Source: Sphingomonas mali NBRC 15500
GTDB taxonomy: Bacteria > Pseudomonadota > Alphaproteobacteria > Sphingomonadales > Sphingomonadaceae
Direction of reading: 5' to 3'
Assembly: GCF_001598415.1 (NCBI RefSeq)
Contig: NZ_BCYX01000006.1
Span: forward strand, 62,001 to 126,000
DNA length: 64,000 bases
The notes beneath the pieces were generated by a model. It had not been told where the DNA came from, did no database searches, and worked only from the letters and a program-made list of their open reading frames with translations. Positions within the stretch are counted from its first letter, which is position 1. Every line of letters begins with the position of its first letter. The position numbers and the translations under genes are program-made. This document shows, piece after piece, positions 1 through 9,820 of the stretch.

Positions 1-38
1 GCGGGCGGGGTAGGGCGACAACGCCCCGCCTCGCCCGC
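1..38 (+). terminator. GC-rich hairpin upstream of tsf
   Basis: The first 38 bases form a long imperfect hairpin: GCGGGCG (1-7) pairs with CGCCCGC (32-38), GGGCG (13-17) with CGCCC (22-26), around an ACAA loop. No T-tract follows. In most bacteria rpsB lies just upstream of tsf, so this is probably an rpsB-tsf intergenic attenuator or processing hairpin. That role is inferred, because the upstream gene is outside the window. Confidence 0.45.
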
Positions 39-68
39 AACTACATTCTGACTAGAAGGATCGAAAAC

Positions 69-1001
69 ATGGCCGACATCACGGCAGCAATGGTCAAGGA
101 CCTGCGCGAAAAGAGCGGCGCGGGCATGATGGACTGCAAGAAGGCGCTTGGCGAAGCCGGCGGCGACATGGATGCCGCGCTGGACTGGCTGCGCACCAAG
201 GGTCTGGCGGCTGCCGCCAAGAAATCGAGCCGCACCGCGGCCGAGGGCCTGGTCGGAGTCGAGGTTTCGGGCACCAAGGGTGCCGCGGTCGAGGTCAATT
301 CGGAAACCGACTTCGTCGCCAAGAACGATCAGTTCCAGACCTTCGTCCGCGACGTGACTTCGGTCGCGCTCGAATTGGGCGATGACATCGCGACGATCAA
401 GGCGGCATCACTGGGCGGCAAGACCGTCGAGGAAGTGCTGACCAACAACATCGCGACGATCGGCGAGAATCAGACGCTGCGTCGCGCCAAGAAGCTCGAA
501 GTGAGCAAGGGCGCGGTCGTGCCCTATGTCCACAATGCGCAGGCACCGGGCCTGGGCAAGATCGGCGTGCTCGTCGCGCTCGAGAGCGAGGCTCCGGCCG
601 ACAAGCTCGAAGCGCTCGGCAAGCAGCTGGCGATGCACATCGCGGCGGCGTTCCCGCTGGCGCTGAACGAGGAAGACCTCGATCCGGCGGTGATCGAGCG
701 CGAGCGCGCGATCGCCCAGGAAAAGGCGTCGGAGAGCGGCAAGCCGGCCGAGATCGTCGCCAAGATGGTCGACGGCGCGATCGCCAAGTACCGCAAGGAG
801 AATGCCCTGGTCAGCCAGCTGTTCGTGATGGACGGCAAGACCAAGATCTCCGACGTGGTCGCCGCGGCCGCCAAGGAAGCGGGTTCGCCGATCGCGCTGA
901 AGGACTATGTCCGTTTCCAGCTCGGCGAAGGCATCGAGAAGGAAGAATCGGACTTCGCGGCGGAAGTCGCGGCGGCGTCGGGCGTGCCTCAGCCGGCCTG
1001 A
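69..1001 (+). CDS. tsf: Translation elongation factor Ts
   Basis: 310 aa, the usual length for a proteobacterial EF-Ts. It is the nucleotide-exchange factor that releases GDP from EF-Tu during translation in the cytosol. The N-terminal UBA-like segment (about residues 1-55, containing the MMDCKKAL stretch) and the core dimerization signature with TDFVAKN (about residue 80) are clear. The ATG at 69 is preceded by AAGGAT (57-62) at good spacing. A strong intrinsic terminator follows the gene, so tsf probably ends an rpsB-tsf unit and pyrH starts a new one. Confidence 0.97.
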   Translation: MADITAAMVKDLREKSGAGMMDCKKALGEAGGDMDAALDWLRTKGLAAAAKKSSRTAAEGLVGVEVSGTKGAAVEVNSETDFVAKNDQFQTFVRDVTSVALELGDDIATIKAASLGGKTVEEVLTNNIATIGENQTLRRAKKLEVSKGAVVPYVHNAQAPGLGKIGVLVALESEAPADKLEALGKQLAMHIAAAFPLALNEEDLDPAVIERERAIAQEKASESGKPAEIVAKMVDGAIAKYRKENALVSQLFVMDGKTKISDVVAAAAKEAGSPIALKDYVRFQLGEGIEKEESDFAAEVAAASGVPQPA

Positions 1002-1023
1002 TCCGACGTCTCGACCGAAGAAG

Positions 1024-1052
1024 GGGCCGCGTCGCGAGGCGCGGCCCTTTTT
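1024..1052 (+). terminator. Rho-independent terminator after tsf
   Basis: GGGCCGCG (1024-1031) pairs perfectly with CGCGGCCC (1040-1047) and is followed directly by five T residues (1048-1052). This is a classic intrinsic terminator and the clearest one in the window. Confidence 0.85.
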
Positions 1053-1068
1053 CGTATCCGCTAACCGC

Positions 1069-1097
1069 TTGGCTTCGGAGCGCAGCGCTCCTAAGGT
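1069..1097 (+). promoter_or_regulatory. Predicted pyrH promoter with a palindromic spacer
   Basis: TTGGCT (1069-1074) and TAAGGT (1092-1097) are separated by exactly 17 bp, about 30 bp upstream of the pyrH start. The spacer contains the inverted repeat GGAGCGC-A-GCGCTCC (1077-1091), which lies entirely between the two boxes. Together with the terminator just upstream this suggests separate transcription of the pyrH operon. Promoter function is inferred from sequence only. Confidence 0.5.
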
Positions 1098-1126
1098 CCG
1101 CGCCACTTCACGACCCGAAGGTGTAG

Positions 1127-1849
1127 ATGTCCAGCCCCGCCTATAAACGCATCCTCCTGAAACTCTCGGGCGAGGTCCTGATGAGCGATGGGGGCTTGGC
1201 GATCGACCCGATGGTCACCGCGCGCGTCGCGGGCGAGATCAAGGACGCCAGGGATGCCGGGCACGAATTGTGCGTCGTGGTCGGCGGCGGCAACATCTTT
1301 CGTGGGCTGTCCGCCGCGGCCAAGGGCATCGAGCGCGCGACCGCCGATTATATGGGTATGCTGGCGACGGTGATGAACGCGCTGGCGGTGCAGAACGCGC
1401 TCGAACAGGTCGGAGTCGATACCCGCGTGCAGTCGGCGATCCCGATGCAATCGGTATGCGAGCCGTTCATCCGTCGGCGCGCGATGCGTCACCTTGAAAA
1501 AGGCCGCGTGGTGATCTTCGCGGCGGGCGTCGGCTCGCCCTTCTTCACGACCGACAGCGGTGCTGCGCTGCGCGCGGCCGAAATGAATTGCGACGCCTTG
1601 TTCAAGGGCACGTCGGTCGATGGCGTCTACAATGCCGATCCGAAGAAAGATCCGGCAGCAAAACGTTATGAAACAGTTAGTTACGACACGGTGCTCGCGG
1701 ACAATCTGAAAGTCATGGACGCAAGCGCGATCGCCTTGTGCCGCGACAACAATATTCCGATCGTGGTGTTCAACATCCGCGAGCCCGGCAATCTTGCCTC
1801 GGTGCTGCGCGGAGAGGGCGTTTCGACGGTGGTACAAAGGGAAGGATGA
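1127..1849 (+). CDS. pyrH: UMP kinase
   Basis: 240 aa. Hexameric amino-acid-kinase-fold enzyme that phosphorylates UMP to UDP with ATP, a step of pyrimidine nucleotide synthesis in the cytosol. The N-terminal LLKLSGE motif, the [10 protein letters not shown] glycine-rich loop and the [15 protein letters not shown] segment are characteristic. It starts at ATG 1127 and ends 3 bp before frr, so it is first in a long co-oriented run (pyrH-frr-uppS-cdsA-dxr-rseP). The pyrH-frr-uppS-cdsA order is widely conserved in bacteria. Confidence 0.97.
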   Translation: MSSPAYKRILLKLSGEVLMSDGGLAIDPMVTARVAGEIKDARDAGHELCVVVGGGNIFRGLSAAAKGIERATADYMGMLATVMNALAVQNALEQVGVDTRVQSAIPMQSVCEPFIRRRAMRHLEKGRVVIFAAGVGSPFFTTDSGAALRAAEMNCDALFKGTSVDGVYNADPKKDPAAKRYETVSYDTVLADNLKVMDASAIALCRDNNIPIVVFNIREPGNLASVLRGEGVSTVVQREG

Positions 1850-1852
1850 TAC

Positions 1853-2410
1853 ATGGCCGCCTATGACAAGGCCGATCTGGAACGCCGCATGGCGGGTGCG
1901 GTCGAAGCGCTGAAGCACGATCTCGGCGGGTTGCGGACCGGCCGCGCGTCGACCGCTTTGCTCGATCCGGTGACGGTCGAGGTGTACGGATCGCATATGC
2001 CGCTCAATCAGGTCGCGACCGTTTCCGCACCCGAGCCGCGCATGCTGTCGGTTCAGGTGTGGGACAAATCGAATATCGGTCCGGTCGAAAAGGCGATCCG
2101 ATCGGCCGGTCTCGGCCTCAATCCGATCAACGACGGCAATACGCTACGCCTGCCGATCCCTGACCTGACCGAGGAGCGCCGCAAGGAGCTCGCCAAGCTG
2201 GCGGGGCAATATGCCGAAAAGGCGCGGATCGCGGCGCGCAACGTGCGTCGCGACGGGATGGATTCGCTCAAGACCGATGAGAAGAAGGGCGTGTTCTCGG
2301 AGGATGAGCGCAAGCGCCACGAGACCGAGGTGCAGAAGCTGACCGACAGCACGATCGCCGATATCGACGCGGCGGCGACGGCCAAGGAAAAGGAAATTCT
2401 GGGCCAGTGA
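1853..2410 (+). CDS. frr: Ribosome recycling factor
   Basis: 185 aa, standard length. With EF-G it splits the post-termination 70S ribosome. The start (residues about 5-40, with [11 protein letters not shown]) and the C-terminal helical part with [12 protein letters not shown] and EVQKLTD match the family throughout. The ATG at 1853 follows AAGGGAAGGAT, a strong Shine-Dalgarno. Its stop overlaps the uppS start (GTGA at 2407-2410), which indicates translational coupling. Confidence 0.97.
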   Translation: MAAYDKADLERRMAGAVEALKHDLGGLRTGRASTALLDPVTVEVYGSHMPLNQVATVSAPEPRMLSVQVWDKSNIGPVEKAIRSAGLGLNPINDGNTLRLPIPDLTEERRKELAKLAGQYAEKARIAARNVRRDGMDSLKTDEKKGVFSEDERKRHETEVQKLTDSTIADIDAAATAKEKEILGQ

Positions 2411-3150
2411 AGCCGGTGGCCGTCACCGATGTGGCGCGGGCCGATTCGAGCGCGGTGTTGCCGCGCCACATCGCCATCATCATGGACGGCAATGGACGCT
2501 GGGCGAAAAAGCGCCACCTGCCGCGTCTCGCCGGGCACCGCCAGGGCGTCGAGGCGGTTCGCAAGGTCACCCGCGCCGCCCGCGCGATGGGGATCGAGGC
2601 GATGACGCTATACGCCTTTTCGTCCGAGAACTGGCGGCGCCCCGAGGAAGAAGTCGGCGATCTGATGGGATTGCTGCGGCACTTCATCCGCAGCGACCTC
2701 GACGAATTGGTCCGGGAGAATGTGCGGCTGAGGGTGATCGGCGATTATCGCCGCTTCTCTCCCGATCTGGTCGCGATGATCGACGATGCGACAGGACGGA
2801 CAGCGGCCAATACCGGCCCGTTGCTGGCGATCGCGCTCAATTACGGGTCGCAAGCCGAACTGGCCGGCGTCGCCCGGGAACTGGCGCGCCGTGTCCGCGA
2901 CGGCACCATGGCGATCGAGGATATCGATACCCAGGCAATCGAAAACCTGCTCGATACGCACGATCTGCCGCCGCTCGACCTGTTGATCCGCACCTCGGGC
3001 GAGCAGCGCCTCTCGAACTTCCTGTTGTGGCAGGCGGCCTATGCCGAATTGCTGTTCGTCGACACTTTATGGCCCGATTTCGATGCCGAAACGTTGAGCG
3101 AGGCGATTGCCGCTTTCGGGCGGCGCCAACGTCGTTTCGGAGGCCTGTGA
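2407..3150 (+). CDS. uppS: Isoprenyl transferase (undecaprenyl diphosphate synthase type)
   Basis: 247 aa cis-prenyltransferase. It extends farnesyl diphosphate with isopentenyl diphosphate to make the C55 carrier used for peptidoglycan and surface polysaccharides. The MDGNGRW motif carries the catalytic Asp (D27), and the C-terminal [11 protein letters not shown] motif holds the substrate-binding Arg residues. The GTG at 2407 overlaps the frr stop by 4 nt. The next gene, cdsA, starts inside its stop codon (GTGA, 3147-3150). Confidence 0.95.
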   Translation: MKPVAVTDVARADSSAVLPRHIAIIMDGNGRWAKKRHLPRLAGHRQGVEAVRKVTRAARAMGIEAMTLYAFSSENWRRPEEEVGDLMGLLRHFIRSDLDELVRENVRLRVIGDYRRFSPDLVAMIDDATGRTAANTGPLLAIALNYGSQAELAGVARELARRVRDGTMAIEDIDTQAIENLLDTHDLPPLDLLIRTSGEQRLSNFLLWQAAYAELLFVDTLWPDFDAETLSEAIAAFGRRQRRFGGL

Positions 3151-3962
3151 GCGATCGTCCCGCGCGCCCTGCGAAGCGCCCTTCCGAATTGCTGATCCGC
3201 GCCGCCGTAGGCCTGGGCCTGATGGCGCTGGCGCTCGCGGCGATCGTGCTTGGCCATTGGATATTCTGGCTGGTCGTCGCGGCAATGGCGATGATCATGA
3301 TTGCCGAATGGGCGGATCTGGTCGGCGCCACGGCGCGCGACAAGCGCGGCGCGATGCTGACCCTGGTCGTCCCGCTGACCGTGATGTCGCCTGCCGCCTG
3401 GGGGCCGGGCTGGTTTGCTTTGGGGGTCGTCGGGGCAGCGGCGGTGTTCGTTGCCGCGGTGTTCAAGCCCCGGGCGTTGGGGCTGGGCATGATCTATGTC
3501 GGCGTGCCGGTCCTGGCGCTGCTGGTCATTCGCGAAAACCGCGAGTTCGGGCTGATCTACGCGCTGTGGACGCTGGCGTTGGTCTGGATGTGCGACATCG
3601 GCGCCTATTTCGCCGGCAAATATATCGGCGGCCCCAAGCTCGCGCCGATGATCAGCCCCAACAAGACCTGGGCCGGGCTGATCGGCGGCATCGCGCTGGC
3701 GACCGCGTTCGGCTGGGTCCTGCATTGGCAATATGGCCTGGCGCTGCGATTGACGTTGGCGACTCCGTTCCTAGCGTTGCTCGCCCAAGGCGGCGACCTG
3801 TTCGAAAGCTGGCTCAAACGCCGCGCCGGCAGGAAGGACAGCGGCGCATTGTTCCCCGGCCATGGCGGCGCGCTCGACCGGCTCGATGGGCTGGTACCGG
3901 TGGCGCCGGTCGCCGCCTTCCTGGTCGTCATCGTTCCTCTCCTCTACGTCTGGCGCCCATGA
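3147..3962 (+). CDS. cdsA: Phosphatidate cytidylyltransferase (CDP-diglyceride synthase)
   Basis: 271 aa polytopic inner-membrane enzyme that makes CDP-diacylglycerol from phosphatidate and CTP, the branch point of phospholipid synthesis. Many hydrophobic segments are present, and the C-terminal CTP_transf signature is visible: ISPNKTWAGLIGG around residue 170 and the DSGALFPGHGGALDRLDG region near the end. The frame is open further upstream, but GTG 3147, overlapping the uppS stop as GTGA, gives the normal family N-terminus and is preferred. Confidence 0.93.
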   Translation: MSDRPARPAKRPSELLIRAAVGLGLMALALAAIVLGHWIFWLVVAAMAMIMIAEWADLVGATARDKRGAMLTLVVPLTVMSPAAWGPGWFALGVVGAAAVFVAAVFKPRALGLGMIYVGVPVLALLVIRENREFGLIYALWTLALVWMCDIGAYFAGKYIGGPKLAPMISPNKTWAGLIGGIALATAFGWVLHWQYGLALRLTLATPFLALLAQGGDLFESWLKRRAGRKDSGALFPGHGGALDRLDGLVPVAPVAAFLVVIVPLLYVWRP

Positions 3963-5116
3963 AGACCGTGACCATTCTCGGTGCGACCGGATCGGTCGGC
4001 ACATCCACGCTCGACCTGATCGAGCGTGAGCCCGATCGCTTCAGCGTGCGCGCCCTCACTGCCAATTGCGACGTCGATCGCCTCGCCGCGGCGGCGAGGC
4101 GGACGCGCGCGGAACTCGCGGTGGTCGCCGATGAAAGTTGTCTGCCGGCGCTGCGCGAGGCGTTGCGCGGTACCGAGACCAGCGTCGCGGGCGGCGCGCA
4201 AGCGGTGTGCGATGCGGCGCAGTCTGGGGCCGATCTCACCGTCGGCGCGATCGTCGGGTGCGCCGGGCTGCGTCCGGTGATGGCGGCGGTGGAGCGGGGC
4301 GGCACCGTGGTGATCGCCAACAAGGAGCCATTGGTTTCGGCGGGAGAGCTGGTCGTCGACGCCGCGCGGCGTTTCGGTGCGACGCTGCTACCCGCCGATT
4401 CCGAGCACAACGCGATCTTTCAATGTTTCGATCCCGCCCAGGCGAAACACGTCCGCCGCATCATCCTGACCGCTAGCGGAGGACCGTTTCGCGACTGGAG
4501 CCTGGAGCGCATGCGCGACGTGACGCCGCGACAGGCAGTGGCGCATCCCAATTGGACGATGGGCGCCAAGATCTCGGTCGATTCGGCGACGATGATGAAC
4601 AAGGGGCTCGAGCTGATCGAAGCGGCGCGGCTGTTCCCAGTCGACCCGGACCGTATCGAGATCATCGTGCATCGCCAGTCGCTGGTTCATTCGCTGGTCG
4701 AATATGCCGACGGATCGGTTCTTGCACAGCTGGGGCCGGCCGATATGCGCACGCCGATCGCTTATTGCCTCGCCTGGCCCGAGCGGATGGCGACGCCGAT
4801 GGCGCCGCTCGATCTGGTCGCGGTCGGCAGGCTCGATTTCGAAGCGCCTGACGATCAGCGTTTTCCCGCGCTGGCGCTTGCACGGCGCGCGCTGACCGCG
4901 GGCGGCGCACGCCCGGCGATCCTCAATGCCGCCAACGAGGTCGCGGTGGCGGCTTTTCTATCCGAAAAGATCGGGTTCCTCGAAATTGCCGCAATCGTCG
5001 CCGATACGCTCGACCGCTACGACCCGCCCGCGCCCGAGACACTGGACGACGTACTGGCTATAGATGATGAAGCGCGTACCATCGCGGGCGAGCGTGTAGA
5101 GGATTGCGTTACCTGA
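3959..5116 (+). CDS. dxr: 1-deoxy-D-xylulose 5-phosphate reductoisomerase
   Basis: 385 aa NADPH-dependent enzyme, the second step of the MEP isoprenoid pathway (DXP to MEP). The N-terminal Rossmann motif ILGATGSVG, the NKEPLVSAGE segment, PADSEHNAIFQ and HPNWTMGAKISVDSATMMNKG (metal and substrate site) are all present. The frame is open for 280 codons upstream, but ATG 3959 overlaps the cdsA stop (ATGA) and gives the standard N-terminus. Together with uppS upstream and ispDF elsewhere in the window it shows a complete-looking MEP route. Confidence 0.96.
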   Translation: MKTVTILGATGSVGTSTLDLIEREPDRFSVRALTANCDVDRLAAAARRTRAELAVVADESCLPALREALRGTETSVAGGAQAVCDAAQSGADLTVGAIVGCAGLRPVMAAVERGGTVVIANKEPLVSAGELVVDAARRFGATLLPADSEHNAIFQCFDPAQAKHVRRIILTASGGPFRDWSLERMRDVTPRQAVAHPNWTMGAKISVDSATMMNKGLELIEAARLFPVDPDRIEIIVHRQSLVHSLVEYADGSVLAQLGPADMRTPIAYCLAWPERMATPMAPLDLVAVGRLDFEAPDDQRFPALALARRALTAGGARPAILNAANEVAVAAFLSEKIGFLEIAAIVADTLDRYDPPAPETLDDVLAIDDEARTIAGERVEDCVT

Positions 5117-6246
5117 TGCAGAGTCCCGGCCTGATCCTGTACATTGTCGGCTTCGCGCTGTTGCTGGGGCCGCTCGTCTTTTTCCATGAGCTCGGCCATT
5201 ACCTCGCCGCGCGGCTGTTCGGCATCAAGTCGGAAGTATTTTCGATCGGGTTTGGCCCGGAGATTACCGGCTGGACCGACAAACGCGGCACCCGCTGGAA
5301 GCTGAGCTGGATTCCGCTCGGCGGCTATGTCCGCTTCGCCGGCGACATGAACCCGGCGAGCCAGCCCGACCCCGCCTGGCTGGCGCTGCCGCCGGCGGAG
5401 CGCGCCCGCACCTTCCAGGCCAAGCCCTTGTGGCAGCGCGCGATCGTCGTGCTGGCTGGTCCGGTGACCAATTTCTTCCTGGCTTTGCTGATCCTGATGG
5501 GGTTCGCGCTGGCCTATGGCGACAATCGCACGCCATCGACCGTGGCCGGGGTGGAAGCGGGGAGCGCCGCCGCGGCGGCCGGGCTGAAGGCCGGGGACAA
5601 GATCACTGCGCTGGGTGGCCGCGCGGTCGAGACGTTCGAGGATCTGGCCTATTACGTCCAGCTTCGTGCCGGCGAGCGGGTCAGGATCGATTTCGACCGT
5701 AACGGCGTCGCGATGGCGAGCGACACCGTGATCGGCAAGCGCCACGTCAAGGACAAGTTCGGCAACGAAGGCGATATCGGGATGCTGGGGGTTCGCGCCG
5801 CCCAGCCCGTTTTCGTGCGAGTCGGCGTGCTGGAGGCACCGGGCGTCGCTTCCAGGGAGCTTTGGGCGTTGGTCAGGCAGACCGGCCAGGGGCTTGGCCA
5901 GCTGATCTCCGGCCGGCGTCCGATAAAGGACATGTCGGGGGTCGTCGGCATGGTGAAATTCTCCGGGGAGCAGCTCAGCATGGGCTGGCCGGACTTCATC
6001 TGGCTGGTCGCGATCATCTCCATTAATTTGGGGTTCATCAACCTCTTGCCAGTCCCCATGCTCGACGGAGGGCATTTGCTGTTCTACGCGATCGAGGCTG
6101 TGCGGCGGCGTCCAGTGACGCCGGCGATCCAGGAATGGGCTTTTCGCGGCGGGCTGGCGGCGATCCTGTGCTTGTTCCTGGTCGTGACGTTCAACGATCT
6201 GGGCAAGGTGGGCTTGTGGCAGCATCTCGCCGGGTTGATCGGCTGA
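5116..6246 (+). CDS. rseP: RIP site-2 metalloprotease RseP (MmpA-like)
   Basis: 376 aa inner-membrane zinc metalloprotease that cuts within transmembrane segments, typically of anti-sigma factors or signal peptides. HELGH (residues 24-28) lies in the first membrane helix, one PDZ domain covers about 115-200, and the third metal-ligand motif NLLPVPMLDGGH is near the C-terminus. ATG 5116 is in the TGATG overlap with dxr and matches the usual start (MQSPG). An in-frame TTG at 5104, just after an AGAGGA stretch, would add four residues. It sits directly upstream of bamA, as in many proteobacteria. Confidence 0.93.
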   Translation: MQSPGLILYIVGFALLLGPLVFFHELGHYLAARLFGIKSEVFSIGFGPEITGWTDKRGTRWKLSWIPLGGYVRFAGDMNPASQPDPAWLALPPAERARTFQAKPLWQRAIVVLAGPVTNFFLALLILMGFALAYGDNRTPSTVAGVEAGSAAAAAGLKAGDKITALGGRAVETFEDLAYYVQLRAGERVRIDFDRNGVAMASDTVIGKRHVKDKFGNEGDIGMLGVRAAQPVFVRVGVLEAPGVASRELWALVRQTGQGLGQLISGRRPIKDMSGVVGMVKFSGEQLSMGWPDFIWLVAIISINLGFINLLPVPMLDGGHLLFYAIEAVRRRPVTPAIQEWAFRGGLAAILCLFLVVTFNDLGKVGLWQHLAGLIG

Positions 6247-6311
6247 AGCGGTTAGGGCAGGGCGGGCGCGCCCGTAAATCACGCGACGGCAATGTCTCCG
6301 GCTGGGGTGGA

Positions 6312-9140
6312 ATGGTGAAAGTTATCAATACGTCGAAGTTCGGAACGCGCGCCGTGACGGTGTTGCTCGCGGGAACAATGCTCTCGGGGGTCCCCGTGGC
6401 AGCCGCCGCGCAGACCGCAACCGCTGCGCCCGCCGCTCCCGCGCCCAAGGCAGCGGCACCGCAGACCGCGCCTGCCGCGCCCCAGACCGCGCCCGCCGCG
6501 CCGACATCGCCCGCCGTGGCACCGCAGAAGATCATCCGATCGCTGCGCGTCGAAGGATCGCAGCGTATCGAGCCGGAAACGGTCATGTCGTACACCAAGC
6601 TGCGTGTCGGTCAGGTCTACAGCAACGAGACGCTCGATCAGGCGATCCGCGACCTGTACGCCAGCGATCTGTTCGCCGACATCTCGATCGCGGGGGCGGA
6701 AACAGGCGAGATCGCAATCCGCGTGCGCGAGAACCCGATCATCAACCGCGTGATCCTGGAGGGCAACAAGACCCTCAAGTCGGACAAGATCACCAAGGAA
6801 ATCAAACTCGCGCCGCGTCAGATTTTCACGCGCACCGCGGTGCGCCAGGACGTCGCGCGGATCGTCGAGCTCTATCGTCGCCAGGGCCGCTTCGCCGCGC
6901 GGATCGAGCCCAAGATGGTCAGCCTCGACCAGAACCGCGTCGACGTCGTGTTCGAGATCGATGAGGGACCCAAGAGCAAGGTCCGCGCGATCAACATCAT
7001 CGGCAATAACGTCTTTTCCGATGGCAAGCTGCGCGAGCAGATGGTCACCAAGCAGGCGCGCCTGACCCGCTTCATGTCGTCCAACACCTCGTACGACCAG
7101 GATCGCCTGGCTTACGACCAGCAGAAGCTGCGACAGTTCTACCTGACCCAGGGTTACGCTGATTTCCGCGTGACATCGGCCGTGGCCGAGCTGACCCCGG
7201 ACAAGAAGAACTTCATCATCACTTATGTGGTGGAAGAAGGTCCGCGCTATAAGTTCGGCAACGTCACCGTCGACAGCGATATCCGCGATTTCGACAATAC
7301 CAAACTGGCGGCAGGGCTAGGGATCAACAAGGGCGATTGGTACAATGCCAAGCGCGTCGAAGATTCGGTCGACCGGCTGAACGAAACCGCCGGTCTGTTC
7401 GGCTATGCGTTCACCGACGTGAACCCCGAATTCAACCGCGACCCCGACAAGCTGACCATGTCGATCAACTTCCACATCGCGGAAGCTAAACGGTCGTACA
7501 TCGAGAAGATCGACATCACCGGCAACCGCAACACGCAGGACAAGGTCGTGCGCCGCGAGATTCGCCTGGCGGAAGGCGATGCGTTCAACAGCTTCCAGGT
7601 CAAGCGCTCGCAGGATCGCATCAACAGCCTGGGCTTCTTCCAGGACAAGTTCGAGATCAAGCAGGAGCAGGGCTCCGCGCCCGACCGCGTCGTGCTCAAC
7701 GCGAATGTCGAGGAAAAGGCGACGGGCGAACTGTCGCTGTCAGCGGGCTATTCGAGCCTCGAACGGTTCATCATCCAGGCGGGCATCACGCAGCGCAATT
7801 TCCGCGGCAAGGGCCAGGAATTGCGCGCCAATGTCGATTATTCGGTCTATTCGAAGTCGGTCTCGCTCGGTTTCACCGAGCCGTATCTGTTCAACAAGAA
7901 CGTCGCCGTCGGCGTCGACATCTTCCGCCGCGACTACAATTCGTTCAACTATCTCGGCGACCAGCGCCAGACGACCTATTCGCAGGTCTCGACCGGCTTC
8001 CAGGTCCGCACCGGCGTGCCGATCACCGAATATTGGTCGTTGTCGGCGCGCTACGGGCTGACCTATGACGAAGTCGGGCTCGATAAGGGCACCTATTACA
8101 CCGATAACAATTTCGACGGCATCCGCGGCAATAGCAGCAACGATACTTGCGATCCGCTGCAGGCCGGACGCTATTTGTGCGATGCGATCGGCAATCGCCT
8201 GTCATCAGTGCTCGGCTATTCGCTGGTCTACGATAGCCTCAACAGCCGTCTGAAGCCGACCGCAGGCAAGCGCCTGGTGCTTAGCCAGGACTTCGCTGGG
8301 CTGGGCGGCGATGTGCGCTATGTCCGCTCACGGATCGAAGCGTCGAAATACATGAACCTCGGCCATAACTGGATTTTCTCGATCAGTGGCGAGGCCGGCT
8401 ATATCGCCAGCCTGGAAAAGAGTCGCGGCGCCGGCATCGACAAGGTTCGCATCACCGATCGCTTCTATCTCGGCGAGCCGCAGATCCGCGGGTTCGACAT
8501 TCGCGGCGTCGGCCCGCGCGTCCGGCGTACCAATTACATCAACACGACCGACGCGAACGGCGTCGTCACCGCCCAGACACTTGATCCCGACAAGAAGAAT
8601 TATGTCGACGACGCCTTGGGCGGTCGGGCCTATTATCTCGTGCGGTTCGAGCTTCAGCCACCGCTTTCGGGCGGCATTCGCGAGCTGGGGCTTCGTCCAT
8701 CGATCTTCGTCGATGTAGGCGCCGTTTGGGGGGTAACCAAGCCGAAGTTGACTACTTTCCCGTCGCACATCGACCCCGTTACCAAGAAGACGATCTACGA
8801 CCCGATCGTAACGCCGATCAAAGACAGTTCCGGCCGGCAACTTTACTATTATGTCGACCCCACCACCAGTGCGCAAACCCAGACACTCTGTCAGACTGGC
8901 ATTCCCGACGCGAGCGGCAATTGCGTGGGCAGCGCGGCCAACAACGCGCTGACCAGTTCTACTCCGGCGTTCGACGAGCAGTTCCTCGGCGACACGCCGC
9001 GGCCGCGCGTCTCGATCGGCTTCGGGGTCAATTGGAACTCGCCCTTCGGGCCACTTCGCATCGACATCGCCAAAGCGCTTCTGCATTCGCCGGGCGACGA
9101 TACCAAACTCGTAACATTCAACGTAGGGACTCAATTCTGA
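6312..9140 (+). CDS. bamA: Outer membrane protein assembly factor BamA
   Basis: 942 aa Omp85 protein, the central component of the BAM complex, which inserts beta-barrels into the outer membrane. An N-terminal signal peptide (about 30 residues) is followed by an Ala/Pro-rich linker with the unit APQTAPAAP repeated, five POTRA-type segments (about 75-430), and a C-terminal barrel with the IRGF motif (LGEPQIRGFDIRG) in the lid loop. The protein ends in Phe, as expected for a BAM substrate. ATG 6312 is chosen because the longer frame has no signal peptide. It overlaps ompH by 1 nt. Confidence 0.95.
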   Translation: MVKVINTSKFGTRAVTVLLAGTMLSGVPVAAAAQTATAAPAAPAPKAAAPQTAPAAPQTAPAAPTSPAVAPQKIIRSLRVEGSQRIEPETVMSYTKLRVGQVYSNETLDQAIRDLYASDLFADISIAGAETGEIAIRVRENPIINRVILEGNKTLKSDKITKEIKLAPRQIFTRTAVRQDVARIVELYRRQGRFAARIEPKMVSLDQNRVDVVFEIDEGPKSKVRAINIIGNNVFSDGKLREQMVTKQARLTRFMSSNTSYDQDRLAYDQQKLRQFYLTQGYADFRVTSAVAELTPDKKNFIITYVVEEGPRYKFGNVTVDSDIRDFDNTKLAAGLGINKGDWYNAKRVEDSVDRLNETAGLFGYAFTDVNPEFNRDPDKLTMSINFHIAEAKRSYIEKIDITGNRNTQDKVVRREIRLAEGDAFNSFQVKRSQDRINSLGFFQDKFEIKQEQGSAPDRVVLNANVEEKATGELSLSAGYSSLERFIIQAGITQRNFRGKGQELRANVDYSVYSKSVSLGFTEPYLFNKNVAVGVDIFRRDYNSFNYLGDQRQTTYSQVSTGFQVRTGVPITEYWSLSARYGLTYDEVGLDKGTYYTDNNFDGIRGNSSNDTCDPLQAGRYLCDAIGNRLSSVLGYSLVYDSLNSRLKPTAGKRLVLSQDFAGLGGDVRYVRSRIEASKYMNLGHNWIFSISGEAGYIASLEKSRGAGIDKVRITDRFYLGEPQIRGFDIRGVGPRVRRTNYINTTDANGVVTAQTLDPDKKNYVDDALGGRAYYLVRFELQPPLSGGIRELGLRPSIFVDVGAVWGVTKPKLTTFPSHIDPVTKKTIYDPIVTPIKDSSGRQLYYYVDPTTSAQTQTLCQTGIPDASGNCVGSAANNALTSSTPAFDEQFLGDTPRPRVSIGFGVNWNSPFGPLRIDIAKALLHSPGDDTKLVTFNVGTQF

Positions 9141-9820
9141 TGAATAGCATGATCAAATATCTCGGCATCAGCGCGGTCGCGCTGACGACCGGCCTGGCGT
9201 TGGCGCCCGTCGCCTCGGCGCAGTCCGTCGCCGTCGCCGACCCGCAGACCGCGATCCTGAAGACCGCCGCGTTCACCAACGCGATCGCCCAGATCAAGAC
9301 CACCTACAAGACCGGTCTCGATCAGGCCGAAGCGATCCGCAAGGAGCTCGCGCCGCTGGAGCAGGCGTTCGACGCCAACAAGGATGGCCAGCTCGACGAT
9401 TCCGAGCTTGCCAAGCTGCGCGCCTCGCCCAATTTCGCTTCGATCCAGCAAAAGGAGCAGCAGGCATCGACGGCGGAAATGCCGGCCCTGCGCGCTCGCG
9501 CTTATGCGATCGAACAGATCTCGGCCAAATTCCAGCAGGCCTATGCCACGGTCAAGACGACCAAGCGCGTCAGCCTGGTGATTCGTCCGGAAGCCGCGCT
9601 CGACTTTGACGCCAATGCCGACATCACTGACGATATCACCGCCGAGCTCAACAAGCTGGTGACGACCGTCAGCATCACCCCGCCGGCAAACTGGCAGCCG
9701 GGCGGCAACCCTGCCGGTGCCCCGGCGGCGCCGCGCGGTAATCCGCCCGCGGGCGTTCCGGGCGGCGCGCTGCCCCCGGCGCCGGCACCGACGACCGGCA
9801 AGAAGCCGTCCGGACGGTGA
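9140..9820 (+). CDS. OmpH/Skp family periplasmic chaperone with an EF-hand-like loop
   Basis: 226 aa. Signal peptide with probable cleavage after ASA (residue 27), then a mostly helical, Lys/Gln-rich body like Skp, which keeps unfolded outer-membrane proteins soluble in the periplasm. The position right after bamA and before fabZ supports the call. Two oddities: residues 78-89 read [12 protein letters not shown], a full canonical EF-hand calcium loop, and the last 45 residues form a Pro/Gly/Ala-rich tail, so the protein is longer than E. coli Skp (about 160 aa). ATG 9140 overlaps the bamA stop (TGATG), and the stop overlaps the fabZ GTG. Confidence 0.85.
   Translation: MNSMIKYLGISAVALTTGLALAPVASAQSVAVADPQTAILKTAAFTNAIAQIKTTYKTGLDQAEAIRKELAPLEQAFDANKDGQLDDSELAKLRASPNFASIQQKEQQASTAEMPALRARAYAIEQISAKFQQAYATVKTTKRVSLVIRPEAALDFDANADITDDITAELNKLVTTVSITPPANWQPGGNPAGAPAAPRGNPPAGVPGGALPPAPAPTTGKKPSGR

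Noticed and set aside
3107..3958. Long open frame upstream of dxr in another phase of cdsA
   Set aside because: Out-of-frame reading of cdsA in GC-rich DNA; dxr starts at ATG 3959 with a stop overlap.
5017..6282. 421-codon minus-strand frame opposite rseP
   Set aside because: Antisense of a conserved protease; it has no start signal and a biased composition rich in Gln, His and Arg.
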